DNA of 64,000 nt from Mannheimia granulomatis (GCF_011455695.1 NZ_CP015030.1:1674001-1738000), one strand, 5' to 3'; shown: positions 9,453 through 22,435, numbered from the stretch's first letter. Numbers and translations: made by a program. The notes: generated by a model not told the origin, from the letters alone.

Positions 9453-10166
9453 CTAATTATTTATCTCTTTTAGTTCCAGTTTTTCTTCTGCAAATGAAAA
9501 ATAATCACCTTTGCCTACAATAATATGATCAACAAAGCGAATATCGACCAGTTCACATGCCATTTCAATCTTCTTCGTTAAACTTCTATCAGATTCGCTA
9601 GGTAAGCAGGAGCCGGAAGGGTGATTATGCGCAACAATAATCGCAGCTGCATTATATTTTAATGCCCGCTTAATAATTTCCCGGGGATGAACTGCAGTTT
9701 GATTAATGGTACCAAAAAACATTTTTTCTTTATAAATCAAGCGATTCTGATTATCTAAAAACAATACCATAAAAACCTCTCTTTCCTCTTCTTCCAGCTC
9801 GGTTTGAAAATACATAATCGCCATATAAGGAGCTTGAATCATCTCACTAAATTCCATTTGTTGTGCCAAATAGCGTTTCGTCATCTCTTTTGAGGCCTGC
9901 AATTGAATATATTTCGTTTTTCCTAATCCATAAATTTTGCAAAACTCATTGATATCTGCATTAAGCAATTGACGTAATGACCCAAATACCATTAATACGC
10001 TTTCCGCTAATGTCATTACTGGCACTTCTTTAGTTCCGGTACGCAAAAAAATAGCCAGCAACTCGGCATCTGTTAATGAAGCTGCTCCATGTGTCAGTAA
10101 TTTTTCTCTTGGCATCATTATAGGTTCATCTGAAATAGCATCAAAGTCGTTCATTTTTTCCTCCAT
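9453..10166 (-). CDS. radC: RadC/JAB-domain protein (DNA repair protein RadC family)
   Basis: 237 residues if the ATG at 10166 is used; MNDFDAISDE at 10154 is an alternative start. The N-terminal part has a helix-hairpin-helix-like segment (ELLAIFLRTGTKE). The C-terminal JAB/MPN domain shows the metal motif HNHPSGSCLPSESD and the upstream AVHPREI. RadC proteins belong to the JAMM metallopeptidase-like fold; a role in recombination repair was claimed early but is not firmly shown. Divergent from coaBC, as I recall from H. influenzae. Confidence 0.93.
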   Translation of the reverse strand: MEEKMNDFDAISDEPIMMPREKLLTHGAASLTDAELLAIFLRTGTKEVPVMTLAESVLMVFGSLRQLLNADINEFCKIYGLGKTKYIQLQASKEMTKRYLAQQMEFSEMIQAPYMAIMYFQTELEEEEREVFMVLFLDNQNRLIYKEKMFFGTINQTAVHPREIIKRALKYNAAAIIVAHNHPSGSCLPSESDRSLTKKIEMACELVDIRFVDHIIVGKGDYFSFAEEKLELKEINN

Positions 10167-10315
10167 TACACAAAATTAGAATAAGAGAGCCAGCCCTTTT
10201 ATGCAAAGGCATGAATTCGATTTTTCGAGCCAGATCACAAAAATAGTGTGCTTGTGAGCAACTACTTATTCGGATAAAATACGTCGAAAAAATCCAGTCC
10301 AAAAAGGAAATTAGG

Positions 10316-11548
10316 ATGTTACAAAATAAAAAAATCTTAGTTGGTATCACTGGCGGAATCGCTGCCTACAAAACCATTGAACTCATTCGCCTACTCAAAA
10401 AAGCGGATGCGGAAGTGCGTGTGGTGCTGACCCCCGCAGCTGAAGCCTTCGTCACACCACTCACGCTGCAAGCGATTTCCGGCAATGCTGTGTCGAACTC
10501 ATTACTCGACCCGCAAGCGGAGCTGGCAATGGGGCATATTGAGCTGGCGAAATGGGCGGATTTGGTGGTGGTTGCCCCTGCCTCAGCGGACTTTATTGCA
10601 CGGCTTAGAATGGGAATGGGTAATGATTTACTTTCTACCCTCTGCCTTGCGACCCCAGCCCCGATTTTGCTCGCCCCGGCAATGAACCAGCAGATGTACA
10701 AGCGGTCGGCGGTGCAGGAAAATCTGCAAAAAGTGCGTGAACAAGGCGTGCTGACAGTCGGCCCGAACAGTGGTTTCCAAGCCTGTGGCGATGTGGGTGA
10801 AGGACGGATGTCTGAGCCTGCCGAGATTTTTGCAGAAATTCAGCAAATTCTGACCGCTTGCAATGACCTCGCCAATTTGAGTGTGGTGATTACCGCTGGC
10901 GGCACACGAGAAGCCATCGACCCTGTGCGTTATATCAGCAACCACAGCTCGGGCAAAATGGGCTATGCGATTGCCGAGAGCTTTGCCAAACGGGGGGCGA
11001 AAGTCGTGCTGATTTCGGGCGTGACCAATCTACCAACGCCGCCGAATGTTGAGCGTGTTAATGTGGTTTCCGCCCAAGAGATGTTTGAACAAGCGGTCAA
11101 ATTCGCTCCGAAATCTGCAATTTTTATCGGCTGTGCGGCGGTAGCGGATTATCGGGTTGCGAACGTTTCCGAGCAAAAAATCAAGAAAACAGACGACAGC
11201 GATGAACTAACGCTAAAACTGGTGAAAAACCCCGATATTATTGCTAACATCGCCCATCTTACCGAAAATCGCCCGTTTGTGGTCGGCTTTGCGGCGGAAA
11301 CGCAAAATGTGGCGGAATATGCTAAATCGAAACTCGAGCGTAAAAATCTCGATATGATTTGTGCCAACGATGTCTCAGGCGGACAAGTGTTCGGGCAGGA
11401 TCAGAATGCACTCCATCTTTTTTGGAAAAACAAAGAAGGGGAAAACGGCGAGAAAAAATTACCGCTTGCGGATAAAACAAGGCTTGCGGAGAGCTTAGTG
11501 CAAGAAATTGTTGAGTGTTTCAACATCAAAAAAGGAACTACTACCTAG
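10316..11548 (+). CDS. coaBC: Phosphopantothenoylcysteine decarboxylase / phosphopantothenate-cysteine ligase
   Basis: 410-residue bifunctional coenzyme A enzyme. The N-terminal flavoprotein (CoaC) decarboxylates phosphopantothenoylcysteine: GGIAAYKT (13-20), active-site His74 in [17 protein letters not shown] (121-127) and Cys157 in the [10 protein letters not shown] substrate-recognition loop. The C-terminal ligase (CoaB) has [20 protein letters not shown] near 190-212 and joins cysteine to phosphopantothenate using CTP. G and C are more frequent here than in the flanking genes, but the gene is standard and I see no sign of transfer. It is the first gene of the rightward run to birA. Confidence 0.96.
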   Translation: MLQNKKILVGITGGIAAYKTIELIRLLKKADAEVRVVLTPAAEAFVTPLTLQAISGNAVSNSLLDPQAELAMGHIELAKWADLVVVAPASADFIARLRMGMGNDLLSTLCLATPAPILLAPAMNQQMYKRSAVQENLQKVREQGVLTVGPNSGFQACGDVGEGRMSEPAEIFAEIQQILTACNDLANLSVVITAGGTREAIDPVRYISNHSSGKMGYAIAESFAKRGAKVVLISGVTNLPTPPNVERVNVVSAQEMFEQAVKFAPKSAIFIGCAAVADYRVANVSEQKIKKTDDSDELTLKLVKNPDIIANIAHLTENRPFVVGFAAETQNVAEYAKSKLERKNLDMICANDVSGGQVFGQDQNALHLFWKNKEGENGEKKLPLADKTRLAESLVQEIVECFNIKKGTTT

Positions 11549-11591
11549 CACGAACCGTACTAGGTTAAAACCCCAGCCCCTTTTTGGGCTG
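11543..11591 (+). terminator. Two hairpins after coaBC
   Basis: ACCTAG (11543-11548, including the stop) can pair with CTAGGT (11560-11565), and CAGCCC (11574-11579) with GGGCTG (11586-11591) across a CTTTTT loop. No T run follows, so termination is doubtful; they may protect the mRNA end or attenuate into dut. Confidence 0.4.
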
Positions 11592-11688
11592 TGCAGATCA
11601 GCAAAGCTACTCAGATAAATAACTCTGTACGACTCATACAAGGTTACAAGCGGTCAGAATTAGGAAAAATTTTACAAAAGGACAGACA

Positions 11689-12144
11689 ATGAAACAGATC
11701 GATTTAAAAATTTTAGACAGCCGTATCGGCAACGAATTTCCGCTGCCGGCTTATGCGACAGAAGGTTCTGCAGGTTTGGATTTGCGGGCGCTAATCAATG
11801 AACCACTGACAGTTAAAGCTGGAGAAACAGTACTGATCCCAACGGGAATTTCGATTTATATTGCCGATCCAAATTTAGCTGCTGTGATCTTACCAAGATC
11901 AGGTTTAGGTCATAAAAACGGGATTGTGTTAGGCAACTTAGTAGGTTTGATAGATAGTGATTATCAAGGTCCGCTTATGGTTTCACTTTGGAACCGCAGT
12001 CAAACAGATTTCACTGTGAATGTGGGGGACCGTATCGCTCAATTAGTCTTTGTGCCAGTGGTACAAGCCAGTTTCAACATTGTAGAAAGTTTTGAGCAAA
12101 CCGAGCGTGGCGAAGGCGGTTTCGGGCATTCTGGTAAACAGTAA
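11689..12144 (+). CDS. dut: Deoxyuridine 5'-triphosphate nucleotidohydrolase (dUTPase)
   Basis: 151-residue trimeric dUTPase; cleaves dUTP to dUMP and pyrophosphate, supplying dTMP synthesis and keeping uracil out of DNA. The family motifs are present in order: AGLDLRA (motif 1), PRSGLGHK (motif 2), [17 protein letters not shown] (motif 3), GDRIAQLVF (motif 4) and the Gly-rich tail [10 protein letters not shown] (motif 5). Twelve bases separate it from slmA. Confidence 0.97.
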   Translation: MKQIDLKILDSRIGNEFPLPAYATEGSAGLDLRALINEPLTVKAGETVLIPTGISIYIADPNLAAVILPRSGLGHKNGIVLGNLVGLIDSDYQGPLMVSLWNRSQTDFTVNVGDRIAQLVFVPVVQASFNIVESFEQTERGEGGFGHSGKQ

Positions 12145-12156
12145 TCGGGAATACAA

Positions 12157-12762
12157 ATGACAGAACCTAAAATTAAAATGCCGAAAAAATCCGTAGTTGA
12201 ACGCCAACAACAAGTTTTAGAGGTGTTAATCGGATTATTAAATTCTGAAGAAGGCATGCAGCGTGTTACCACCGAGCGTTTAGCTGCTGCGGTTGGGGTG
12301 TCGGAAGGAGCGTTATACCGCTACTTCCCAAGTAAAACCAAGATGTTTGAAGCCTTGATTGAAAAAATTGAGCAAACCTTGACTCACTATATCCATACAA
12401 ATAAACGTCAAGCCAGTAGTGCGAATTCCGTACGAGCCATTCTTTATGCGATCTTAGAATTTGCCCGTAAAAACCCGGGGGTAACTCGGATTCTGACTGG
12501 GCATGCATTAATGTTTGAAGACGATTTATTAAAAGCGAGAGTTGCCAAATTTTTCGATAATTTAGAGTTACAATTCGCCAATATTTTGCAACTGAGCAAA
12601 CTACGTGAGCGTAAAAGCTTTGAAGATGAACGAGCGCTGGCAGGTTATTTAGTGAATTTCTGCGAAGGACAATTTTTACGTCTGGTCCGCTCTAATTTTA
12701 GCTATAACCAACATCAACATTTTGAAAAACAGTGGGCATTTATTAAACCTTTATTTGATTAA
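12157..12762 (+). CDS. slmA: Nucleoid occlusion factor SlmA
   Basis: 201-residue TetR-fold DNA-binding protein that binds SlmA sites on the chromosome and blocks FtsZ ring assembly over the nucleoid. The helix-turn-helix lies about residues 33-60 ([31 protein letters not shown]). Position between dut and the yheU-type gene is the conserved gammaproteobacterial order. Confidence 0.94.
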   Translation: MTEPKIKMPKKSVVERQQQVLEVLIGLLNSEEGMQRVTTERLAAAVGVSEGALYRYFPSKTKMFEALIEKIEQTLTHYIHTNKRQASSANSVRAILYAILEFARKNPGVTRILTGHALMFEDDLLKARVAKFFDNLELQFANILQLSKLRERKSFEDERALAGYLVNFCEGQFLRLVRSNFSYNQHQHFEKQWAFIKPLFD

Positions 12763-12764
12763 TT

Positions 12765-12983
12765 ATGATAATTCCTTGGCAAGAACTGGAAGAATCTACT
12801 TTAAATAATATTTTAGATTCTTTTATTTTACGAGAAGGCACAGATTATGGCGAAAAAGAACTCTCTTTAGCAGAAAAAAGAGAGAATTTGTTAGCACAAT
12901 TAAAGGCTGATAAAGTCGTGATTGTCTGGTCTGAATTACACGAAAGCCTTGATATTAAAGAGAAAAAATCTTTTTTGGGTTAA
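12765..12983 (+). CDS. YheU family (UPF0270) protein
   Basis: 72-residue small protein. It begins MIIPWQELEESTLNNILDSF and contains LREGTDYGEKELSL and VIVWSELHESLDI, the blocks of E. coli YheU. The function is unknown. It starts two bases after the slmA stop and is probably cotranscribed with it. Confidence 0.9.
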   Translation: MIIPWQELEESTLNNILDSFILREGTDYGEKELSLAEKRENLLAQLKADKVVIVWSELHESLDIKEKKSFLG

Positions 12984-13021
12984 CGCTTTATTTCGTGCTA
13001 AAATTTCAAAAATTTAACTGG

Positions 13022-13038
13022 CTATAAATGATTTATAG
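13022..13038 (+). promoter_or_regulatory. Small palindrome just before the crp ribosome site
   Basis: CTATAAA-TGA-TTTATAG, a perfect 7-bp inverted repeat, ends 8 bases before the crp ATG and touches the GGGAA ribosome site. It could be an operator or a weak translation-modulating hairpin; no match to a known operator is claimed. Confidence 0.3.
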
Positions 13039-13046
13039 GGAATATT

Positions 13047-13721
13047 ATGCAAGATATGACGCTCTCAACTGCACCACTTGAAAATGTAACACCACCTCCC
13101 TCGATTCACGATCCGGCAGTTGAGTGGTTTTTAACGCATTGCCATATCCATCGCTATCCGGCGAAATACACACTTATTCATGCCGGTGAAGATGCTCAAT
13201 CTCTGTTTTATATTGTAAACGGCTCTGTTGCGGTTTATATCAAAGATGATGAAACTAAAGAGATGTTACTTACTAATTTAGGAACAGGTGAATTTGTTGG
13301 TGAGTTAAGCTTATTTGAAGAGAAAGTGCAACAGCGTACTGCCTTTGTCCGCACCAAAGGCCCATGTGAGATTGCTGAAATTTCTTATAAAAAATTCAAA
13401 CAGTTAGTCCATTTAAATCCTGACATTTTAATGTATTTATCGGCACAAATGGCACGCCGTTTACGTCAGACATCACGCCAAGTCGGTAATTTGGCTTTCT
13501 TAGATGTTGCCGGTCGCATTGCTCAGACATTGCTCAATCTAGCTAAAATGCCCGATGCCATGACCCATCCACAAGGTATGCAGATCAAAATTACCCGTCA
13601 AGAAATCGGGCAGATGGTTGGCTGCTCCCGTGAAACCGTAGGCAGGATTCTGAAAATGTTAGAAGATGAAGGGCTGATTTCTGCCCACGGCAAAACGATT
13701 GTCGTGTTTGGCGCCAGATAA
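13047..13721 (+). CDS. crp: cAMP receptor protein (catabolite activator)
   Basis: 224-residue global regulator. The N-terminal cAMP-binding beta barrel has [20 protein letters not shown] (81-100) with the Glu and Arg that hold cAMP. The C-terminal helix-turn-helix has [13 protein letters not shown], where R195, E196 and R200 correspond to E. coli R180, E181 and R185 that read TGTGA. Expected targets in this window include the sites before lacZ, lldD and tctC. In this branch CRP also drives competence. The N-terminus is about 15 residues longer than in E. coli, as in H. influenzae. Confidence 0.97.
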   Translation: MQDMTLSTAPLENVTPPPSIHDPAVEWFLTHCHIHRYPAKYTLIHAGEDAQSLFYIVNGSVAVYIKDDETKEMLLTNLGTGEFVGELSLFEEKVQQRTAFVRTKGPCEIAEISYKKFKQLVHLNPDILMYLSAQMARRLRQTSRQVGNLAFLDVAGRIAQTLLNLAKMPDAMTHPQGMQIKITRQEIGQMVGCSRETVGRILKMLEDEGLISAHGKTIVVFGAR

Positions 13722-13740
13722 ATTTATTCTCTATTTCTTG

Positions 13741-13796
13741 CAAGCGGTCATATTTTTTCGGAGTTTTGCAAAACTCACTAAAAATATGACCGCTTG
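13741..13796. terminator. Terminator after crp built from facing uptake signals
   Basis: CAAGCGGTCATATTTTT (13741-13757) is the perfect inverted copy of AAAAATATGACCGCTTG (13780-13796). Inside it a second palindrome, GAGTTTT-GC-AAAACTC, occupies 13761-13776. Together they make a long nested hairpin that probably terminates crp. Confidence 0.75.
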
Positions 13797-13843
13797 TTTA
13801 TGGTAAACTTCTCCAATCTATCTACCAAAGTCGAATTTAAATT

Positions 13844-14872
13844 ATGAACTACAGTTTAACCCCTTTTCATACTTTCCACTTACCCTCAAAAGCTACTCAG
13901 ATCATTGAATTTAGCAGTGCAGAACAGCTATTAAGCGAATGGCAAAAAGCAGATGCGGCAAAGCAGCCTATTTTAATTCTTGGGCAAGGCTCCAATGTCT
14001 TATTTTTAGAAGATTTTGACGGCGTGGTACTCGTCAACAAACTTAAAGGTATTACATATCGGGAAGATGAGCATTTTCACTACCTACACGTTCAAGGTGG
14101 CGAAAACTGGCATGAGCTGGTTAAATGGACATTAAACCAAAACATCGCAGGACTTGAGAACTTAGCCTTAATTCCCGGTGTTGCAGGCTCTGCCCCTATT
14201 CAGAACATCGGCGCTTATGGCATGGAGTTTGAGCGGGCATGCGACTTTGTAGAGGTATTGAATTTGCGTTCCGGCGAGCGTTTTACGCTAAATAAAGCCG
14301 AATGCGAATTTGGCTATCGTGAAAGTGTATTTAAGCATCAATATCGTGATGAATTTGCGATTATTTCAGTTGGCTTAAAGCTGGCAAAAGCATGGCAGCC
14401 GATTTTAAGTTATGGCTCTTTAGCCCAATTTGATCCGAAAACCGTTACACCAAAGCAGATTTTTGATGAAGTCTGTGCAGTACGCTCCTCCAAATTACCA
14501 AATCCCGATGAATTTGGTAATGCCGGCAGCTTCTTTAAAAACCCGGTAATTTCACAAGTTCAATTTGCAAAAGTACAAGCTAAATTCCCAACTATCCCAC
14601 ATTATCCACAAGCAGATGGCAGCGTAAAATTAGCAGCAGGCTGGCTTATTGATCAAACTGAATTAAAAGGTTTCCAAATTGGGGGCGCTGCCGTGCATAC
14701 CCAACAAGCATTAGTGTTGATAAACAAAAACGATGCAACTGGATCAGATGTAGCAGAGCTGGCTAAAACGGTCCGTCGTAAAGTTCGAGAAAAATTCGGT
14801 GTTGATATTCAACCTGAAGTTCGTTTTATAGGCAGAAAAGGTGAAGTCGACAGCGATCAGATCACACGCTAA
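13844..14872 (+). CDS. murB: UDP-N-acetylenolpyruvoylglucosamine reductase
   Basis: 342-residue FAD enzyme; reduces the enolpyruvyl group to give UDP-N-acetylmuramate in peptidoglycan synthesis. Motifs: [10 protein letters not shown] (FAD-binding), [31 protein letters not shown] and [11 protein letters not shown] with the proton-donor Ser. Length matches the E. coli type I enzyme. The stop is 12 bases before the birA ATG. Confidence 0.96.
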   Translation: MNYSLTPFHTFHLPSKATQIIEFSSAEQLLSEWQKADAAKQPILILGQGSNVLFLEDFDGVVLVNKLKGITYREDEHFHYLHVQGGENWHELVKWTLNQNIAGLENLALIPGVAGSAPIQNIGAYGMEFERACDFVEVLNLRSGERFTLNKAECEFGYRESVFKHQYRDEFAIISVGLKLAKAWQPILSYGSLAQFDPKTVTPKQIFDEVCAVRSSKLPNPDEFGNAGSFFKNPVISQVQFAKVQAKFPTIPHYPQADGSVKLAAGWLIDQTELKGFQIGGAAVHTQQALVLINKNDATGSDVAELAKTVRRKVREKFGVDIQPEVRFIGRKGEVDSDQITR

Positions 14873-14884
14873 CAAGGAGTAGAG

Positions 14885-15646
14885 ATGAAACTGAACCAAG
14901 CTCAAATTCAATCCGCATTGATTTGTGGGCAAGCGATTGTGTTTGATGAAATTGATTCGACAAATGAATACCTACTAAAACACCATCAAGTGTTAGAAAA
15001 CGGCTCAATTTGTTTAGCCGAAAAGCAGAGTGCCGGTCGTGGCAGACGCGGTAGAAGTTGGTATTCACCTGAAAGTGAAAATCTCTATTTTTCAATTTTA
15101 TGGCACTACCCAACGGAAGATACCGCTAATCTGCCGCCACTTAGCTTAGTCGTGGCGTTAATTATTGCCGAGAGCTTACAGGCTCAGGAGGTAGAAGATA
15201 TCCAAATTAAATGGCCGAATGATATTTACTATAAAGGCAAAAAAATGGGCGGTATTTTGTTGGAAACGAAAGCAAACCGCTTAGGCTTGGATTTAGTCAT
15301 CGGCATTGGCTTGAATTTGGGTATGACGCAAGTGGATAAAAACGTTGTCACCCAAGCATGGGCAGATTTATCGCAATATCATTTCGAGCGAAATCAGCTT
15401 GTATGCCATTTAGCCCATGAATTACAAAAAAATCTGAAAATTTACCCGCTTGTCGGCTTTTCTCACTACGTAGAACGCTGGCAAGCATTTGATATCTTCC
15501 ACAACAAAGCGGTAAAACTCATTACTGAGGCGGATGAAATACACGGCATCTCACTCGGTATTAATGAGCAAGGTGAATTGATGTTAAAGCAAGGTGATAT
15601 CGTTCAGAATTTCGGTATTGGAGAAATTTCGTTAAGAGCGGAATAA
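14885..15646 (+). CDS. birA: Biotin-[acetyl-CoA-carboxylase] ligase without the DNA-binding domain
   Basis: 253-residue biotin protein ligase. It activates biotin to biotinyl-AMP and attaches it to carrier lysines; possible clients are AccB and the OadA encoded at 56.9 kb. The ATP/biotin loop GRGRRGRSW is at residues 51-59, IKWPNDIYYKGKKMGGILLE follows near 109-128, and the C-terminal SH3-like domain is present. E. coli BirA has about 65 more N-terminal residues forming a winged helix that represses the bio operon. They are absent here and there is no room for them, because murB ends 12 bases upstream. It should be a pure ligase. Confidence 0.94.
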   Translation: MKLNQAQIQSALICGQAIVFDEIDSTNEYLLKHHQVLENGSICLAEKQSAGRGRRGRSWYSPESENLYFSILWHYPTEDTANLPPLSLVVALIIAESLQAQEVEDIQIKWPNDIYYKGKKMGGILLETKANRLGLDLVIGIGLNLGMTQVDKNVVTQAWADLSQYHFERNQLVCHLAHELQKNLKIYPLVGFSHYVERWQAFDIFHNKAVKLITEADEIHGISLGINEQGELMLKQGDIVQNFGIGEISLRAE

Positions 15647-15782
15647 TCAAATGCGCTCCCCTAAAGCTCCCGCAACACATTTTACATCTTTTAGGTTATA
15701 TCAAAGTAATTTTTTGTTCTTTACTCTTGCCACCAGAAGCAGTAATCTTGCATAAATGCCGCTCAAATTAATCGGAGAAAAT

Positions 15783-17426
15783 ATGAAATTGTTAACTTTA
15801 ACTAAAATCAGCGCAGCAGTAATGGCTACATTAGCATTGGCTGCTTGTGATGATAAAAGCAGCGAAAATAAATCTGCTAATGCAACTAAACCGCAATCAG
15901 AAAAAACCTTTGTAAACTGTGTAAGCCGCTCTCCAACAGGCTTTAGCCCAGTTTTAGTGATGGACGGCTTATCTTATAATGCCAGCTCGCAACAAATTTA
16001 TAACCGCTTAGTGGAATTTGTTCCCGGCACCACTGAAATTGAGCCAGCCTTAGCAGAAAGCTGGGAAATCAGTGAAGATGGTTTAACTTACACTTTCAAA
16101 TTACGTCAAGGAGTGAAATTCCATACCAATAAAGACTTTACACCAAGCCGTGAATTAAATGCAGATGATGTCGTGTTCTCATTTAACCGCCAGTTAGATA
16201 AGAACCATCCGTATCATGCTGTTTCAAAAGGGACTTATCCGTATTTCAATGCGATGAAATTCCCGGCTTTATTGAAATCAGTCGAAAAAGTCGATGACAA
16301 TACAGTTCGTTTTACGCTAACTAAGCGTGATGCTTCGTTCTTGTCTAGCTTAGGTATGGATTTCACTTCTATTTACTCGGCAGAATATGCGGATAAGATG
16401 ATGAAAGCCGGTACACCAGAAGCAGTCGATACGGCTCCAATCGGTACAGGTCCATTTGTATTCAACGGTTACGTGCTAGATCAAGCCAGCCGTTATGTAG
16501 CAAACAAGGATTACTGGAAAGGTAAGCCGGATATTGACCGTTTGATTTTCGAGATCGTACCGGATGCCACTACCCGTTATGCAAAATTACAATCCGGTCA
16601 ATGTGATTTAATGGATTTCCCAAATGCGACCGACATTGAAAAAATGAAAAACGATCCGAAAGTGAATTTATTATCACAGCCTGGCTTAAACATTGCTTAT
16701 GTAGCGTTCAATATCGAAAAAGCACCGTTTGATAACGTGAAAGTTCGCCAAGCATTAAATTTAGCGGTAGATAAAAAAACAATTATTGATGTAGTCTATC
16801 AAGGTAATGGCTTTGCTGCGAAAAACCCTCTTCCGCCAACCATTTGGGGCTATAACGATACTTTACCTGAATCTGAGTTTAATATCGAAAAAGCAAAACA
16901 ATTATTGGCAGAAGCAGGCTATCCGAACGGTTTTGAAACTGAATTATGGGTGCAGCCGGTAGTACGTGCCTCTAACCCAAACCCTCGCCGTATGTCGGAA
17001 ATCATCCAAGCAGACTGGGAAAAAATTGGTGTGAAGGCAAAATTAGTCACTTACGAATGGGGTGATTACGTTAAACGTACCAAAGCCGGGGAATTAACGG
17101 CGGGAACTTATGGCTGGTCTGGCGATAATGGTGATCCAGATAACTTCTTATCACCACTCTTCGGTACAGCAAACATTGGTAACAGTAACTATGCTCGTTT
17201 CACTAATTCTGACTTAGATGCGTTGTTAGAAAAAGCATTAGCTTCATCAGACAAAGCAGAACGGACCAAGCTCTACGAGCAAGCTCAAGTACTTTTAAGA
17301 GAACAAGCACCGTGGATTAACGTGGCTCACTCAATTAACTTTGCCCCAACCAGCAAACGTGTTCAAGGTTATAAACAAAGTCCGTTTGGATACACTTACT
17401 TATATCCGGTGAAGTTAGTAGATTAA
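15783..17426 (+). CDS. hbpA: ABC transporter peptide/heme-binding lipoprotein (DppA/HbpA-like)
   Basis: 547-residue solute-binding protein of the peptide/opine/nickel family (SBP_bac_5). In Haemophilus the closest type, HbpA, binds heme and glutathione and works with the Dpp permease. The start at 15783 (MKLLTLTKISAAV) is preferred over the ATG at 15756 because it follows CGGAGAA and gives a clean lipoprotein signal with lipobox ALAAC near residues 17-21. Family blocks: PALAESWEISEDGLTYTFKLR and AYVAFNIEKAPFDNVKVRQAL. No permease genes adjoin it, so it must use one encoded elsewhere. The ligand is not decidable from sequence. Confidence 0.85.
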   Translation: MKLLTLTKISAAVMATLALAACDDKSSENKSANATKPQSEKTFVNCVSRSPTGFSPVLVMDGLSYNASSQQIYNRLVEFVPGTTEIEPALAESWEISEDGLTYTFKLRQGVKFHTNKDFTPSRELNADDVVFSFNRQLDKNHPYHAVSKGTYPYFNAMKFPALLKSVEKVDDNTVRFTLTKRDASFLSSLGMDFTSIYSAEYADKMMKAGTPEAVDTAPIGTGPFVFNGYVLDQASRYVANKDYWKGKPDIDRLIFEIVPDATTRYAKLQSGQCDLMDFPNATDIEKMKNDPKVNLLSQPGLNIAYVAFNIEKAPFDNVKVRQALNLAVDKKTIIDVVYQGNGFAAKNPLPPTIWGYNDTLPESEFNIEKAKQLLAEAGYPNGFETELWVQPVVRASNPNPRRMSEIIQADWEKIGVKAKLVTYEWGDYVKRTKAGELTAGTYGWSGDNGDPDNFLSPLFGTANIGNSNYARFTNSDLDALLEKALASSDKAERTKLYEQAQVLLREQAPWINVAHSINFAPTSKRVQGYKQSPFGYTYLYPVKLVD

Positions 17427-17457
17427 TTAGCACAATAGAAAATTCATCAAGATAATT

Positions 17458-17513
17458 AAACTGCAATCATAAGTTGGAATCAGATCCAAAATGTGATTGC
17501 AGTTTATTTTTTT
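17458..17513 (+). terminator. Rho-independent terminator of the hbpA-like gene
   Basis: AAACTGCAATCA (17458-17469) and TGATTGCAGTTT (17494-17505) form a perfect 12-bp stem with a 24-base loop, followed by ATTTTTTT. Confidence 0.85.
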
Positions 17514-17528
17514 GTGATCCCTCTCACA
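17513..17528 (+). promoter_or_regulatory. CRP-binding site before lacZ
   Basis: TGTGATCCCTCTCACA matches TGTGA-N6-TCACA at all ten fixed bases. It lies about 86 bases before the preferred lacZ start and just after the upstream terminator. A TATAAC at 17557-17562 would put the site near -48, compatible with activation. Confidence 0.85.
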
Positions 17529-17570
17529 ATTCTAAATATTATTGATTGCCCAATTTTATAACTGGATTAA

Positions 17571-20612
<3,042 letters not shown>

Positions 20613-20655
20613 CGTATCTTCCCTCTTCATCTGACATAAAGAGGGAATTTTACTT

Positions 20656-22017
20656 TTATTGCAATGCTTTTAATGCCTGCTTATATTCCTCTGATTGCTC
20701 TAACAAAATACGGGCAGCTTTGCGTAACTTATCTACATCCGTTTCCGGTAAGTAAAAAGAAGTCCCGATATTCAGTACATCTTGTTTTAATTCGCCATCT
20801 GGTAAAGCTTTTAATCCTAAATTGACAAAGTGCATTTCTATCTTATTTGCCTGTTTATCGGCATATTCATTCCATTGATCAGTAAATTGACGGTAACGGT
20901 GAAGCGTAATCTGAGTGGTTTTATCAATTGGCACGTTAATAATAGTATTAACTACATCAGTCAAGCCTGGAATATTAGCTGATTTATCCATATCACTCAC
21001 TACTTCATTTTGTGCATTGACATTTATCACCACTACATTTTTCACCCCTAATTGAACGGCTCTTTTATATACCTCATCAACCCCAATCACATCAGAAATA
21101 TCCAATACACTCGCCAAGCCCAGATTATCGGTTAACCCACCATCCACTAAATGAATAAACGGGCGCTCTTTGCTATCTTGATAAAGACTCAAAATATGCT
21201 TGGTTTCTTCAATATTTTTTACTACCAACCCATCTACCATCTCTTCACGCACGGCAAATTCTTTCGGCATGGTAAAATTACAATTGCCGCCATTATTATT
21301 TAGCGTTAGCGGGGAAAAAATCAGTGGGACGGAACTGGATGCCGCTACCGCCCGTGCAATCTCCAAATCATTTAAGTTAAGACATAAGCCGTCGAAGGTT
21401 TCTTGAGTGAAGATGAATTTCTGACCGATATTCATATCCGTCGCACTGATAATAGCAAAAGGTCCTTTGCGGTTTTTAACCAATTCGCCAAATGTTTTCC
21501 CTCGATAGAGGGTAAAATTCAGTCGTTCCTGCAATAAATCGCCCCGTCCGAATTGTGGCGAACTTAACCGAGGCAAATTGGAGAGTGAAAAAGCTTCTGT
21601 AATAATATCTTTCTGAAAATTCTGCTTTAAAAAACGGTTGGCAAATTTCGGAATCACATCTTTACCTTCCAAGGCAAAATAAGCTGCCAACACCGAACCG
21701 CCGGACACTCCATACACAATATCAATATTCTCCAGCAACGTGTCGCCTTTGCTACTCGTTTTTACCTTAACGTTTTTCAGTTGTTCCAACACCCCATAAC
21801 CCAGGGAAGCTGCCCGCGTACCACCGCCAGAAAACATCATAATGACCAGATTGCCATCTTTCGCACTTTCAGAAATCACATTTTTTTGTCGGTATCCCTT
21901 ATCAAGGTTCACCTGATTAATCGTACCAATCGGTTTATAAATTACCAAGCTACAGGCAGACAATATAGTCGCTGCCATCAATACCGTTGTTTGTTTTAAT
22001 TTTTGTGTAAACTTCAC
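20656..22017 (-). CDS. Patatin-like phospholipase lipoprotein
   Basis: 453 residues. The N-terminal lipoprotein signal ends in LSAC with Cys22, so it is probably anchored in the outer membrane facing the periplasm. The patatin acyl-hydrolase features are present: SGGGTRAASLG oxyanion loop (64-74), GVSGGS with nucleophile Ser105, and a DGG motif (LVDGGLTDNLGL) near residue 295 carrying the catalytic Asp. It should cleave acyl esters such as phospholipids; the true substrate is unknown. It is a single gene convergent with lacZ. Confidence 0.88.
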   Translation of the reverse strand: MKFTQKLKQTTVLMAATILSACSLVIYKPIGTINQVNLDKGYRQKNVISESAKDGNLVIMMFSGGGTRAASLGYGVLEQLKNVKVKTSSKGDTLLENIDIVYGVSGGSVLAAYFALEGKDVIPKFANRFLKQNFQKDIITEAFSLSNLPRLSSPQFGRGDLLQERLNFTLYRGKTFGELVKNRKGPFAIISATDMNIGQKFIFTQETFDGLCLNLNDLEIARAVAASSSVPLIFSPLTLNNNGGNCNFTMPKEFAVREEMVDGLVVKNIEETKHILSLYQDSKERPFIHLVDGGLTDNLGLASVLDISDVIGVDEVYKRAVQLGVKNVVVINVNAQNEVVSDMDKSANIPGLTDVVNTIINVPIDKTTQITLHRYRQFTDQWNEYADKQANKIEMHFVNLGLKALPDGELKQDVLNIGTSFYLPETDVDKLRKAARILLEQSEEYKQALKALQ

Positions 22018-22435
22018 TCTGGTTCTCCCATTAATTCCATCAAATTATAATGGTTTTAGCTTAATATAAAAACCGCCTGTATTTGCAAAATAAGAGAAAA
22101 TTCCGACCGCTTGTGATTTTTTACCGTTAGCACAGAGTAACTTTCAATATCGTTGCTTTATACCCAGAATAGAAAGGTTTGAAAACAATAACTTACTTGT
22201 CTATTTATTACACAAACAAATTAAATATTTTAGAAAAATTTTATTTTTACAAAGCAAAAATTGACTTTTTAACCCAGAATAAAATTAGACTAATTTTAGT
22301 ATAAAAAACCAAAATAAATAAAAATTAAAGAATTTAATAAAAAATAATAGACAAAAACATTAATTCCAATAGCTTGTTTCATTTTTTTATAAATGATATT
22401 TTGCAATCCTTTCTTATTAAAACGGTATTTTATAG
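22018..22435. other. Gene-free AT-rich gap between two divergent genes
   Basis: No coding frame or RNA gene is supported here. One uptake-signal core (ACCGCTTGT) lies at 22106-22114. The right 250 bases are very A/T-rich and must hold the promoter of the MFS gene at 22436, but I see no -35/-10 pair good enough to name. Confidence 0.6.

Noticed and set aside
10316-11548. coaBC as recently acquired gene because of higher G+C
   Set aside because: Gene order is the normal family order and the protein is ordinary; local composition alone is weak evidence.
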